A model generated the notes under the pieces. That model made no database searches and was not told where the DNA came from. It saw nothing but the letters and a program-made list of their open reading frames with translations. Source: MGIIa-L3 sp038150305 (GTDB lineage: Archaea; Thermoplasmatota; Poseidoniia; Poseidoniales; Poseidoniaceae). From it: 40,024 nt of DNA. Numbering within the stretch: position 1 is the first letter of the stretch; every line of letters starts with the position of its first letter. This document shows, piece after piece, positions 24,054 through 33,300 of this stretch. The stretch covers positions 1-40,024 of the forward strand of contig JAYOTG010000018.1 in NCBI GenBank assembly GCA_038150305.1, in the 5' to 3' direction. Position numbers and translations under genes: made by a program.

Positions 24054-24730
24054 GCGTCCACCACCGCGAGCGCGGCGACGGCCTCACCGGCGTTGCCGTA
24101 CTTTGCGGTGTTGTCGCTCGTCCATGCGATGATGCCGTCGGGCTGGATGACGAAGTAGGTCGGCGTACCGCGCACCTTCCACTCGTCCATGGCGTCCAGG
24201 GAAAGATCGTCCACGTAGGGGAAGGCGTGGGCGGACCCGGCGCGTGAACTGCAGTCTTGCTTGGCGCAGGTGTAGCCGGAGGACTTGTCGCGGAAGGCCT
24301 CGATTTCCTCACGCGAGGAGTCGTGTCCATTGATGTTCAACTCGGCGGCGACAGCGATGACCTGCACGTCCTCGTTGTTCCAGTCCGGGTTGGCAGCGTC
24401 AAAGATGGCGTCCCAGTCGCCGATGTCCTTGGCGCTCTGAACGCAATAGGGGCAATCCGTGTCCATGAACTCGAGGATCATCCACGAGCCGGGTTGACCT
24501 TCCTCCCAGGTTTCATCGAAGTAGGACTCCAGGTCGAAGGTCGCCCATCCGGCACCGTCGTAGGCCACCGAGGTCAACTCGGGTGCACGGTCGCCGATGT
24601 CCGTGCCAGTGGCAACGGGATCTGAGGTCACGGCGACGATCATGAGGCCTGCAATGACCAGGGTGGCCACCATAAGAAGCGGGTTGTCGGTGATGCCAGC
24701 GGCGTCGTCATCGTGCAGGCGCATGACCAT
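24050..24730 (-). CDS. Membrane-anchored thioredoxin-like (TlpA-type) protein
   Basis: A 226-aa protein with an N-terminal membrane anchor at about 18-35 (LLMVATLVIAGLMIVAV), followed by a thioredoxin fold with Cys93-Pro-Tyr-Cys96 (FMDTDCPYCVQSA). The CPYC motif is oxidising-type, as in glutaredoxin and some DsbA-like proteins. A cis-proline loop is seen in VRGTPTYFVIQPDG. A second Cys pair (YTCAKQDCSS) sits between. The ATG at 24730 or 24724 is likely; TTG 24754 lies before the epimerase stop. It lies between the epimerase and VKOR genes and overlaps the latter, so the natural partner is VKOR. Confidence 0.9.
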   Translation of the reverse strand: MVMRLHDDDAAGITDNPLLMVATLVIAGLMIVAVTSDPVATGTDIGDRAPELTSVAYDGAGWATFDLESYFDETWEEGQPGSWMILEFMDTDCPYCVQSAKDIGDWDAIFDAANPDWNNEDVQVIAVAAELNINGHDSSREEIEAFRDKSSGYTCAKQDCSSRAGSAHAFPYVDDLSLDAMDEWKVRGTPTYFVIQPDGIIAWTSDNTAKYGNAGEAVAALAVVDA

Positions 24731-24750
24731 CGGATGCAAGGGGTGCAATA

Positions 24751-25713
24751 TCAATCCTGAGTCCCGGCGTGGGAACCGACAATCTCCTCGAGCAGCAAGG
24801 TCGCCGTGGTCCGCACCGCCTCCTCGCTCTGGCAGGTCGGTTCAAACCCAGTGGCCCGGAGGCGCTCGATCGCAAGGCGAGCTTTCGGGATGTCACCCGC
24901 CCAGCCGCGGTCACCTCCGGTGTAGTCCATGCGAGCATTGAGGCCCATGACCTCGATCACGATCTCGCCGATGCGGCGTACCGAGCACGTGTCGTCGGTG
25001 CCGAGGTTGATGAGCGTGAGCGGTGCGTCGCTGTGCCCCATCACGTGAAGCATTGCGTCCGCGCAGTCTTCAACCAACATGTACGACTTTTCTTGACGGC
25101 CGTCCCCGAGGACTTCGAGGCGTTCTGGCGTCGCGACGAGCTTGTGGATGAAGTCGAAGATAACGCCATGCGTGCCGCGTCCACCGATGATGTTGGCAAA
25201 GCGGAAGATCCAGGCGCGGAAACCAAAGGTCCCCACATACGCTCCGATGAGGCCCTCGCCCGCGGCCTTGCTGGCCCCGTACAGCGAGATGGGGATGCAA
25301 GGACCGTGGTCTTCTGGGGTCGGCAGGGGCGCGCCTTCGCCGTACACCACTGACGAAGAGGCAAAGGCGATGTCCTTCACGCCATGCTGCCGCATGGACT
25401 CAAGGACGTTGTAGGTCGCGATGGTGCCGTGACGAAGGTCGGTGTCGGTCACGCGCGTGCCGAGACGGATGTCGGGGTTGGCCGCAAGGTGAACCACCCG
25501 GTCGATGCCAGCAAAATGCGTGAGCGTGGCCTCGAAATCGGTGAGGTCAACGATCTCGAGCGAGACGCGTCCGGCCTCAAGATGGTGCGACAAGAATTCC
25601 CGGCGGCCGCTCGACAGGTCGTCAACGACGACGACCTCGTCACCACGCTCGACCAAGCGGTCGACCACGTGGGACCCGATGAAGCCCGCTCCACCCGTCA
25701 CCAGCCAACGCAT
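24751..25713 (-). CDS. NAD-dependent sugar epimerase/dehydratase
   Basis: A 320-aa short-chain dehydrogenase of the extended type, resembling UDP-glucose/GalE-like nucleotide-sugar 4-epimerases. The NAD motif is GGAGFIGSH (7-15), with VVDDLSS after it. The catalytic triad is Ser (about 119-121, FASSSVVYG), Tyr145 and Lys149 (YGASK). The exact sugar cannot be told. It probably feeds glycan or lipid-linked sugar synthesis, which fits the glycosyltransferases in the window. It is upstream of the thioredoxin-VKOR pair by 20 bp on the same strand, making a three-gene operon. Confidence 0.9.
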   Translation of the reverse strand: MRWLVTGGAGFIGSHVVDRLVERGDEVVVVDDLSSGRREFLSHHLEAGRVSLEIVDLTDFEATLTHFAGIDRVVHLAANPDIRLGTRVTDTDLRHGTIATYNVLESMRQHGVKDIAFASSSVVYGEGAPLPTPEDHGPCIPISLYGASKAAGEGLIGAYVGTFGFRAWIFRFANIIGGRGTHGVIFDFIHKLVATPERLEVLGDGRQEKSYMLVEDCADAMLHVMGHSDAPLTLINLGTDDTCSVRRIGEIVIEVMGLNARMDYTGGDRGWAGDIPKARLAIERLRATGFEPTCQSEEAVRTTATLLLEEIVGSHAGTQD

Positions 25714-25816
25714 GTTCCTGCCTGAGGAGGGTCTGCATTCATCCTTTCGTTGGGGCCATGGGCTTCAAGACGCTAGAGGTTGAGCCTCATGGATGCCGAA
25801 CGGCGGAGGGAACAAC

Positions 25817-26071
25817 ATGCCCAAGAACACAGAAACCACGAACGAAACGAACGAACAGGACGCCACCAGCATGCTGGTGGGCTACGTCCGCAGGAGCGGC
25901 GCCGGCGGGGCGCTCAAGGTGTCCATCGACACCGAGGCCATCCAGGCCTGCTCCACCTACACGACCAGCGACGGCAGGGCCTACGCGCCCCTTGTCATCT
26001 CGCTGCGTGCCTTGCAGCGCGTGCTCGACGGTGAGCGCGCGGTGACCACGATCAGCCAGCTGGTCGATTGA
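25817..26071 (+). CDS. Small protein, unknown function
   Basis: An 84-aa protein: a polar start (MPKNTETTNETNEQD) followed by a compact domain (SMLVGYVRRSGAGGALKVSI and the segment ending RAVTTISQLVD). ATG 25817 is chosen because GGAGGGA lies about 6 nt upstream; the frame opens further upstream without support. No family is recognised. A stem of 13 bp follows 41 nt after the stop, a likely terminator, so it is probably a single-gene unit. Confidence 0.7.
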   Translation: MPKNTETTNETNEQDATSMLVGYVRRSGAGGALKVSIDTEAIQACSTYTTSDGRAYAPLVISLRALQRVLDGERAVTTISQLVD

Positions 26072-26111
26072 GGCTGCGTCGCACCATCACTCAACGCCCA
26101 TCGGCGCGGCC

Positions 26112-26142
26112 GACGCCCCTTTGCTGCGGCAAGGGTGGCGTC
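26112..26142 (+). terminator. 13-bp stem-loop downstream of the 84-aa gene
   Basis: GACGCC plus CCTTTGC (26112-26124) pair with GCAAGGG plus GGCGTC (26129-26142) around the tetraloop TGCG, with one unpaired T at 26136. Thirteen pairs (one is G-U). It is the strongest local hairpin seen in the intergenic sequence of the window. Confidence 0.6.
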
Positions 26143-26153
26143 CACTCATTCCA

Positions 26154-26182
26154 TCCATATGTAGACCGATATGGACTAAATA
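26154..26182 (+). promoter_or_regulatory. Inverted repeat next to the TATA box of the GT2 gene
   Basis: TCCATAT (26154-26160) and ATATGGA (26169-26175) are exact inverted copies, 8 nt apart. The right arm runs into a TATA-like ACTAAATAGG (26175-26184) that lies about 25 nt before the GTG start at 26205. This has the layout of an operator controlling the promoter; the regulator is unknown. Confidence 0.5.
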
Positions 26183-26204
26183 GGACCGAGAGGGCCGTTC
26201 CCAC

Positions 26205-27137
26205 GTGGCCAAGCCCACTTCGGAAGGGTCCCGCATCATTGCGGGGATGCCGGTCTTCAACGAAGAGGAGACCATCGGCACCGTCGTGATGCGCGCTTTG
26301 GAGCACGTTGACGAGGTCATCTGCATCGACGACGGATCCTCGGATGCGAGCGCTCGAATCGCTGAGGCCTGCGGCGCGACCGTCATCCGACACCGCGTGA
26401 ACCGAGGCTACGGTGGCGCGCTCAAGACGCTGTTCAAGCATGCCCGCCAAATGGACGTTGACGCTTTGGTGGTCCTCGACAGCGACGGGCAGCACGACAC
26501 CAACGACATCCCCCGTCTCCTCGAGCCAATCATGGACGGCTCGGCCGACTTCACCATCGGATCTCGCTTCGTCGAGGGAGGCGGCGGTACCCACATGCCG
26601 GCCTACCGCCGACTTGGAATTCGCGTCATCACGGCCACGTCAAACCTGAGCAACGAACTCGGAATCCGTGACACCCAGTCCGGATTCCGCGCCTTCTCGG
26701 CTCGCGCCCTCGACCGGCTCCGCTTCGATGCGGAAGGCATGGAACTCTCCTTGGAGATGCTTGAGGACGCCCAAGAGAAGCAGCTCCACGTGCGTGAAGT
26801 GCCCACCGTCATCCGCTACGACGTACCCAAGGGATCCAACTACACCGCGGTCTCGCACGGCTTCACCGTGCTGTCGTGGGCGCTCATCTCCCTTTCTCAG
26901 AAGAAGCCCCTCCTCGTGCTTGGGCTTCCCGGCATGGGCCTGTTCGCCACCGGTGCGGCCATGGGCCTCAACGTGGCGCAGAACGTCACCAGCACGCTTG
27001 ATACCTTCCTTGGGGACGGATTGACCGCGATTTGGGTCGGCGTCCTCGGCCTGAGCCTCATGGCCACCGGCCTGGTGCTCCAAGGTGTTCGCAGCCTTCT
27101 GCGTCACCTCATCGTCGAGCACTTTGGCATCGATTGA
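26205..27137 (+). CDS. Family-2 glycosyltransferase (dolichyl-phosphate-sugar synthase-like)
   Basis: A 310-aa glycosyltransferase of family GT2. Visible motifs are the N-terminal MPVFNEEETIGTVV, the nucleotide-sugar sites CIDDGSSDAS and LDSDGQHD (the DxD), SGFRAFSARALD and a catalytic E/D region near EGMELSLEM. Two C-terminal hydrophobic segments (LGLPGMGLFATGAAMGLN and LTAIWVGVLGLSLMATGLVL) anchor it to the membrane, as in archaeal dolichol-linked glycosyltransferases. It may supply sugars for protein N-glycosylation. GTG 26205 is the start, with a promoter at 26175. Confidence 0.9.
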   Translation: MAKPTSEGSRIIAGMPVFNEEETIGTVVMRALEHVDEVICIDDGSSDASARIAEACGATVIRHRVNRGYGGALKTLFKHARQMDVDALVVLDSDGQHDTNDIPRLLEPIMDGSADFTIGSRFVEGGGGTHMPAYRRLGIRVITATSNLSNELGIRDTQSGFRAFSARALDRLRFDAEGMELSLEMLEDAQEKQLHVREVPTVIRYDVPKGSNYTAVSHGFTVLSWALISLSQKKPLLVLGLPGMGLFATGAAMGLNVAQNVTSTLDTFLGDGLTAIWVGVLGLSLMATGLVLQGVRSLLRHLIVEHFGID

Positions 27138-27184
27138 ACCCGTCGAGTGCGTAGGTCCAAAACCCGGACCACGCTCCCCTTCAC

Positions 27185-30043
27185 ATGGTGGATGAGGCCC
27201 TCCGCACGGAGACCCTCGCTGCCGTGAAGAGCATCCGCCAATTGGGCGACCGGGCCGCGAACCTCGCAAAGGCCCGAATGGAGCAGGGTTTCGAAGGCAT
27301 GTACACGGCCGCGTTGACCTCGCCGCGCATGGTGGTGGTCGTGTGCCTGATCATCGCCGGTATGCTCGGACAAGTGGGGCTTTCCTTCCAAGATCAGATC
27401 GACGACGACGTCGAGATTTTCCTGCCCGACGATGCGGAGTCAACGGACTTGTTGTTGGAAGTTCGTGAGGAGTGGTCGACCGACATCGCCATCATCTACA
27501 TCCAAACGGACAACGCCAGGCTTGGCCAAGGCTTGGGCGACAACATCTCCGACGAAGCCATCTTGCGCGAAATCTCGTGGGTCGAGGGCGACGACGAGAA
27601 CCAGAATTCGGGGGCCACCAGCCGAGGCATCGACTGGAACAAGAACGACCGAGGTCGGGAGGACGGCATCCTCTGGATCCTCTCGCCAGCACAACTCATC
27701 AAAGAAGCCAACTCCGCGGACGGGCGCTTCAACAACTCCATGTGCGAACACGGCGTACAATCCCGCATTCCAGTCAGCTTCGATTGTGATCTGCCAGGTG
27801 GAGGCGCCTACGCGATTCCCGACCAAGACCGCATCGATGCGCTGGTGGACAACCTTGGAGGGGCCTTCACCGCCATGGTCAGGGACACCAACGATTTGGA
27901 TCCGAATTACGACAGCGACGAGGACGGCGACCCGACCAACGACCTCGACGGCGACGGCGTCTGGGACACTGCGGCCATTGTGATTGGCCTCAACCACGAC
28001 CTCAACCGCACGGAATTCAACGACTTCGCAGAACTTCTGCAGCACGTTCAGAACGTCATTGACGACCGTCCAGCTGACCTCGACAGCACGGACATGACGG
28101 TCACCGGCCTGACCAAGGTGCTCGAAGACGTGAGCAACGAGATCTACGACGATTTGCTGAACATGCTTCCCTTCTCCCTGCTGTTCACCATCGGCGTCAT
28201 CACCGCCCTGCACCGATCAGGTAAGGTCGTCATCATCACTGGATTGCCCATCGTGATGGCCCTCTCGGTGACCTTCGGGACCACGGTGCTCCTAAACCTG
28301 ACCTTGACGCCGATGATCGTCGCGACCTTCCCCATCCTCATCGGTTTGGGCGTGGATTACGCTCTGCACATGGTCAACCGCGTTGAGGAGCGACGGCGCC
28401 ACCACATCGACGCAGCGCACAGCGAAAACATGCTCCGTCGAAGGCGCGGTGAAGACGAACTCCCCGTCCCCGACCTGTGGGACATGACCCTGTACCGCAG
28501 GTGCGTGCTCGAAATGACGCGCTCAACCGGCCTTGCCGTGTTGCTCTCTGCCTTCACGACGGTGATCGGCTTCTCAGTCCTGATGGTGCCACAAATCGTC
28601 GCCGTGACGCCCATCCGCTCGGTGGGCGTGACCTTGGTGCTGGGCATCATGTCCACGCTGGTCTTCAGCCTCCTCCTGGTACCGACCTTGGCTTGGCTGC
28701 TGCGCTACAGCAGAAAATCGACCCCGGCGGCGTGGGGGAAAGTGGGCCAAGCACCCGTCAAGCACTGGTACGCCGTGGTCGGGGTGGCCTTCCTGATCAC
28801 CGCGGTCGGCGTGGCCAACCTCGACGCGCTGTCCGAGCCGATCACCGGTTCAAGCGAGGCGCCTGACGACATCGCATCGCTCGACGCGCTGGCCACCTAT
28901 TCCCAGCAGTTCGACTCGGGCCAGACCTCGCTGTTCGTATTTGACGCCACGATGCGCAGCAACGACAACGGCACCGACCAGATACGCGACATCCCCGTGC
29001 TCGACGAAATTGACCGGGTTGAAGCGCTGGTGTCCCAGGTCGAGTACACCAACACCACCAGCATTGTGCTCTTCCTGAAATCCATCCCGGCCACCATCGA
29101 ACTGGCCGATGGGGTGACCCTCTACGAGGGCAGCCTGTGGGACCTGCTCCACGAGCCGTGCTGGGAATCGAACGACCCGCTCGAGTGCCACCTCTGGCTC
29201 GCCCTCGATGCCACAGGACCTGACGGCCGCGAAGGGCTCCGACGCGACATGGTGAGCGTGGTCTTCGATACGCTCAGTCCAGAAGTGCGCTCGATGTTGC
29301 TCAACGAAGCCGGCACCAAGGCCTTGGTCTACGTCGATCAACCGTACATGAACCTGAATTATGCCGAGACGCTTCGCGACGAAATCGACGTCATCCTCTC
29401 TGAGGAGACCCAACTGCAAGACACGCGATCGTCACGCCTGACGGGCGGCCTGCCTGTCTCGTTGGACATCAACGAAGGCATCCATGACACCCAATCCAGA
29501 ACGACGATCATCACCATGGTCGTTTTGACGTTGGTCCTCATGGTGATGTTCCGTAGCCCCCGCATCGGCCTCTACACCATGATTCCCGTCGCCGTGGTCA
29601 TCCTGTGGCAACCGCTGATGATGCGCAGCGGAGACGTCAACGTCAACATCTTCACGGCGATGATCGGCACCATCGTCTTCGGCATCGGTGTTGACGACGC
29701 CATCCACATGATGCACAGGATTCAGGAGGAAGGCGAAACGCCGACCGGCCTGGCGCATTCCGTGGAAAGCACAGGACAGACGATTTTCGAGACCTCGATC
29801 ACCACCATCGCCGGCATCTCTGCGGGCTTCCTTGCCGCATTCCCGGGCTTGGAGAATTTCTTCGGCATCATGGCGGCGCTCATCGCAGCGGCTTTCCTGA
29901 CCAGTTGTTTCCTGCTCCCCGCGCTGCTCGCTGCAGAACGGGACATCGTCTCGCTTGTCCGACACAAGAAGCGAGGCGTGGACTTTGGCGAAGGCGTCGT
30001 CACCGGCGAACACATGCGCGCCATCGACGCCGTGTTGGAATGA
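27185..30043 (+). CDS. RND-superfamily (MmpL-like) membrane protein with Ca-binding insert
   Basis: A 952-aa RND protein with two membrane-spanning halves. The conserved motif GLGVDYALHMVNRVEERR lies in the first half and GIGVDDAIHMMHRIQEEGE in the second; SSD-like segments (AVLLSAFTTVIGFSVLMV) are present. About residues 238-262, in the first large external domain, lies an Asp-rich stretch (YDSDEDGDPTNDLDGDGVWD) like thrombospondin type-3/EF-hand calcium loops. RND proteins move lipids or other compounds outward using proton flow; the cargo is unknown. ATG 27185 follows the glycosyltransferase by 47 bp, in which GGTCC/GGACC forms a small hairpin, so cotranscription is likely. The stop is 3 bp from the RNase P RNA 3' end on the opposite strand. 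Confidence 0.9.
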   Translation: MVDEALRTETLAAVKSIRQLGDRAANLAKARMEQGFEGMYTAALTSPRMVVVVCLIIAGMLGQVGLSFQDQIDDDVEIFLPDDAESTDLLLEVREEWSTDIAIIYIQTDNARLGQGLGDNISDEAILREISWVEGDDENQNSGATSRGIDWNKNDRGREDGILWILSPAQLIKEANSADGRFNNSMCEHGVQSRIPVSFDCDLPGGGAYAIPDQDRIDALVDNLGGAFTAMVRDTNDLDPNYDSDEDGDPTNDLDGDGVWDTAAIVIGLNHDLNRTEFNDFAELLQHVQNVIDDRPADLDSTDMTVTGLTKVLEDVSNEIYDDLLNMLPFSLLFTIGVITALHRSGKVVIITGLPIVMALSVTFGTTVLLNLTLTPMIVATFPILIGLGVDYALHMVNRVEERRRHHIDAAHSENMLRRRRGEDELPVPDLWDMTLYRRCVLEMTRSTGLAVLLSAFTTVIGFSVLMVPQIVAVTPIRSVGVTLVLGIMSTLVFSLLLVPTLAWLLRYSRKSTPAAWGKVGQAPVKHWYAVVGVAFLITAVGVANLDALSEPITGSSEAPDDIASLDALATYSQQFDSGQTSLFVFDATMRSNDNGTDQIRDIPVLDEIDRVEALVSQVEYTNTTSIVLFLKSIPATIELADGVTLYEGSLWDLLHEPCWESNDPLECHLWLALDATGPDGREGLRRDMVSVVFDTLSPEVRSMLLNEAGTKALVYVDQPYMNLNYAETLRDEIDVILSEETQLQDTRSSRLTGGLPVSLDINEGIHDTQSRTTIITMVVLTLVLMVMFRSPRIGLYTMIPVAVVILWQPLMMRSGDVNVNIFTAMIGTIVFGIGVDDAIHMMHRIQEEGETPTGLAHSVESTGQTIFETSITTIAGISAGFLAAFPGLENFFGIMAALIAAAFLTSCFLLPALLAAERDIVSLVRHKKRGVDFGEGVVTGEHMRAIDAVLE

Positions 30044-30046
30044 GGC

Positions 30047-30352
30047 GGAGGGAGTGGGGAGTAAGCCCCTTTCTGTTCCCGAAAAACGGTGACCGCATTC
30101 AACTGTGCACCCTACCCGCCCCTCGGCGTGCCGCGTCGTCAGGGCTGTCTGGGCTTGCTCCCATGGGGTTGCTCGTCTCATCGACCACGTGGAAACCTCC
30201 GTCTTTCGACCTCATCGTTCAACCCACGCGTCGTTCGTTTCTGCTGCATTGACCTGATCGTCTCCGACCTGCCGCTTGTGCGGCCCATGTGCACCGTGGA
30301 GAGGGGACTTTCCTCAGAGTCTGGCTCTGTCAGCGGTCCTCCCACTCCCTCC
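30047..30352 (-). ncRNA. rnpB: RNase P RNA
   Basis: The 5' part on the minus strand carries the universal GAGGAAAGTCC (conserved region I), and further on come CAGAAACGA and GGGAGCAAGCCCA, typical of RNase P core. The 3' part has ACAGAAAGGGGCTTAC, conserved region V. The ends pair as helix P1: 5' GGAGGGAGTGGGAG (from 30352) with 3' CTCCCCACTCCCTCC (to 30047). Size about 306 nt fits an archaeal type-A RNA. It processes the 5' ends of tRNAs. It fills the whole space between the convergent RND gene and the giant surface protein gene. Its strand is that of the giant gene 39 bp upstream, so it has a weak promoter or is processed from that transcript. Confidence 0.95.
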
Positions 30353-30368
30353 GGATTTGGGTGGCGAC

Positions 30369-30385
30369 GCGTTCCACTTGAACGC
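30369..30385 (-). terminator. Hairpin between giant surface gene and RNase P RNA
   Basis: GCGTTC-AAGTG-GAACGC on the minus strand forms a perfect 6-bp stem with a 5-nt loop, between the giant gene's stop (30392) and the RNase P 5' end (30352). It could terminate, or mark a processing site. Confidence 0.4.
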
Positions 30386-30391
30386 ATCCCT

Positions 30392-33300
30392 TCAGGAGGA
30401 TTCACGCGAAAGTCGGAAGGCCACGACGCCAATGAGCCCGACGATAAGCAGCACGAGGATGCTCCCCACACCGCCAGCAGGGCCGCTGAACAGCCCTTGA
30501 CCGGAGGAGGCATCGATGAGGTGCGTGTCTCCGACGTGGGTCGTGCCGTCAACGATGATGTATTCGAAACGGACGGGGCCCTCATCGAGCGGAACCCAGC
30601 TTCCGTTTTGCGTCGCCACCTCGCCGGCACCAATGCTGACCGAGCGGGCGTCGAGACGCGTGCGTGAACCGTCTGCTTCGACCACTTCGACGATGATTTG
30701 GACGTCGCCAGGGCCACGGCCTGCGTTGAGGATGCTGTACGACCAGATCAGCTCACCGCCCTTGACGGGGTTGACGAGGTCTTCCGATGGAGCGCCATCG
30801 AACACCACGTCCGCCACGCGCTGTTCGAGCAGCCACACGGCGAGCGGGTCCGCGAGCGAGTTTCCGATGTCGTCCACGGCTTGGCTTGAGAGGTCCTCGC
30901 CTTCCACCCAAACCCGCAACTCCAACCGCTGCGTCCGCACCTCGTCAGGAAGGGCGCTGTCCACGTCGATGATGGCGCGGAGCGGAAGGTCGGCACCGCT
31001 CTGTCGCGCGCCGCGAAGGGCCATCGGCTCCAAGCCTTCGGCCAGAACCTCTCCTGCGAGACCAAATCCACTGACCATCACGCGCCAGCCGAGGTGAACC
31101 TCTCCGAGGCCGATGTCTTCGTCCATGCGGACGTCGATGGCGAGGGCCTCCCAGTCCGCCTCGGGCAACGGAGCCCCAAGCGAGGGCGAGGTCAGGGCGC
31201 TGACGCGAGGCGGTTCGGTGTCCACCATGAAGCGCCTCACCACGTCGTCTGCGCCGCGGAGGACGGCACCGTCGGGCGCGTCGATGATGCGGACGAGGAG
31301 GCCTTGGCTGCCGGCCTCGTCGGGCACCTGAAGTTCGATGTGAAAGAGGCCGTCAAGCGTTGTGCCGTTGGCCTCCTCCGAGCCGAGCATGGCCTCTACG
31401 TGAAGCGGCTCGAGCACCGTCCGACCCGAACGGGCCCAGACGAACGACGACGAAACGTGCAGATTGGCATCCGGACGAAGTTGAGCCTGGCTTTCACCGA
31501 TCTCCGCACCGTCGAGTTCCACCACGAGGGATGAGCGGTCCAGCTGCATTTCACTTGAAGCGCGCCAGCTCAATCCGTCGAGCCGGTCCGTGGAGAACTG
31601 TCCGCCTCGGTCCTCGACGCTGACGGACGGGGTGCGTGCCGTCGTGCTAGGATCGAAACCCCAATCCAGACGCAGGTCAATGCGAAGGTATCCTTGGTCG
31701 CTGAAGGGCGTCAGGGCCGCGGGTGCGCCTTCCATCCTGCAATCGAGCACCGTCAGGAAGGGGTGCGTTTCGTTGCAGCCCGCTTCAGCGGTCCACTCGA
31801 CCACAAGTGCATCGTTTCGCTCGAGGTCCAGGTCCACGCTCACGCGCGCCAGGTCCTGAAGTCCGTTGGCGTCGCCCAGCGGGACGGACAGCGTGACCAC
31901 CTCGCTTGGATGCAACCATACCGGCGAGGCCACCGACCAAGAAGCAGAGGCATCGTTGCCCACCGACGGCGCGCCGTCCTGGTTCACCTGAACCATGGAC
32001 ATGGGCGAAGATCGATTCCCCGCGTCCTGCAGGACATTCCCTGCTTGATCGGCGATGTCGTACCAGAAGGCGTACCAACCTCCGAACGGTGCTCGGGAAG
32101 CATCGAGGGCAAATCCGTAGGTGCCTTGGAGGTCCGTGAGGCGCTCGGGAACCGTGAGGTCACGCACGATGGCCTCGTCGATGTCGATGAGGCCGTTTCC
32201 ATTCAGGTCGTCCACCCATGATCGCCAGAGATGGACGTCCCCGCTCGAGGGCAGACGAGGCCGGTCACCGATCAGGAGGCTGTGCTCATGCGTGTCATCC
32301 GCGGGGAGATGGGCCGTGGCTTCGGTTGACGTCGAGAGGAGCAGAGGGGCAACGCCATCGAGCCCGAAGGTCGTGGATGAATCCACGGCATCCGCACGGT
32401 CTTGACCCTTCAACGGCTCAACGTCAATGCGGACCTCGACCTCAGGCACGAAGCTCGGCGCCGTGAAGGGGAAGGACGCATGGCCCCTGATCAACGACGA
32501 CGTCGAGCCGATGTCGACGCCGTTGAGGCGCGCGCGGACCAGCACGTCGCCCGTCCGTGGGCGTGCCGCATCAGGGAGGTCCTCGAAGCCAACTTGGATG
32601 TGAATGATGCCAACATCACCGGGCGCGAGCCAAGGTTCGCTCGGGTGAGCCCTGTATCCGGTGGAGGTCTCGATCCACCAGTCTTCCAGGCCGACGTCCG
32701 GTTCAATGCCCATCGCTGAACCTGCCCCGAAGGTGCGGGACGCTGGAAGCATTGGACCGGCAGGCGAGACGAGGGAGATGGAGAAGACAGCGCTGGTCTC
32801 GTCCGCCCACGAAACCGGGAGGAAGAAGGCGGCATCCACCCATGCCTGAGCACCGCTGCCTCCGAGCATGAGGTGACCCTCCTCGTCTGGGATGCTCCAC
32901 AACAGGGCCTGACCGCTTGTGCTGCACGCGCTCATTTCGTTGCCCGCCAACGGCAGCGAGGACACCGGGCACATGACCTCGGCTTTGGCGCCCGGAGCGT
33001 GAAGGACCATGCGGACGTCCCAACCCTGGGTGAGCATGTCGTTGGCGAAGCTGGTGGTCCCCAACCGGGTGGCGTCGAAGGTGGCGTTGAACCGATACAT
33101 CTGGTCACCGGGCACCAAAGTCTCAACATCAGGCGTCATGGACAAACCGAGCACCTCGACCGAAGACGTGGTCCGGAGGTCGTCGACGGTGAACTGCACG
33201 GCGCCCGGGGCCGCAAGCGAAACGGGGAGGGCGACGCTGCGGACGCCGTTGGAGGGCACGGCTTCGCCGAGGGCGCCGTTCAGGGCCACCACCAAGGGAT

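Noticed and set aside
27154..27170. GGTCC/GGACC hairpin between GT2 and RND genes
   Set aside because: Five pairs only; too weak to call a terminator, and the genes look cotranscribed.
27440..28213. 257-codon minus-strand frame within the RND gene
   Set aside because: Shadow of the RND protein, whose family motifs fix the plus strand.
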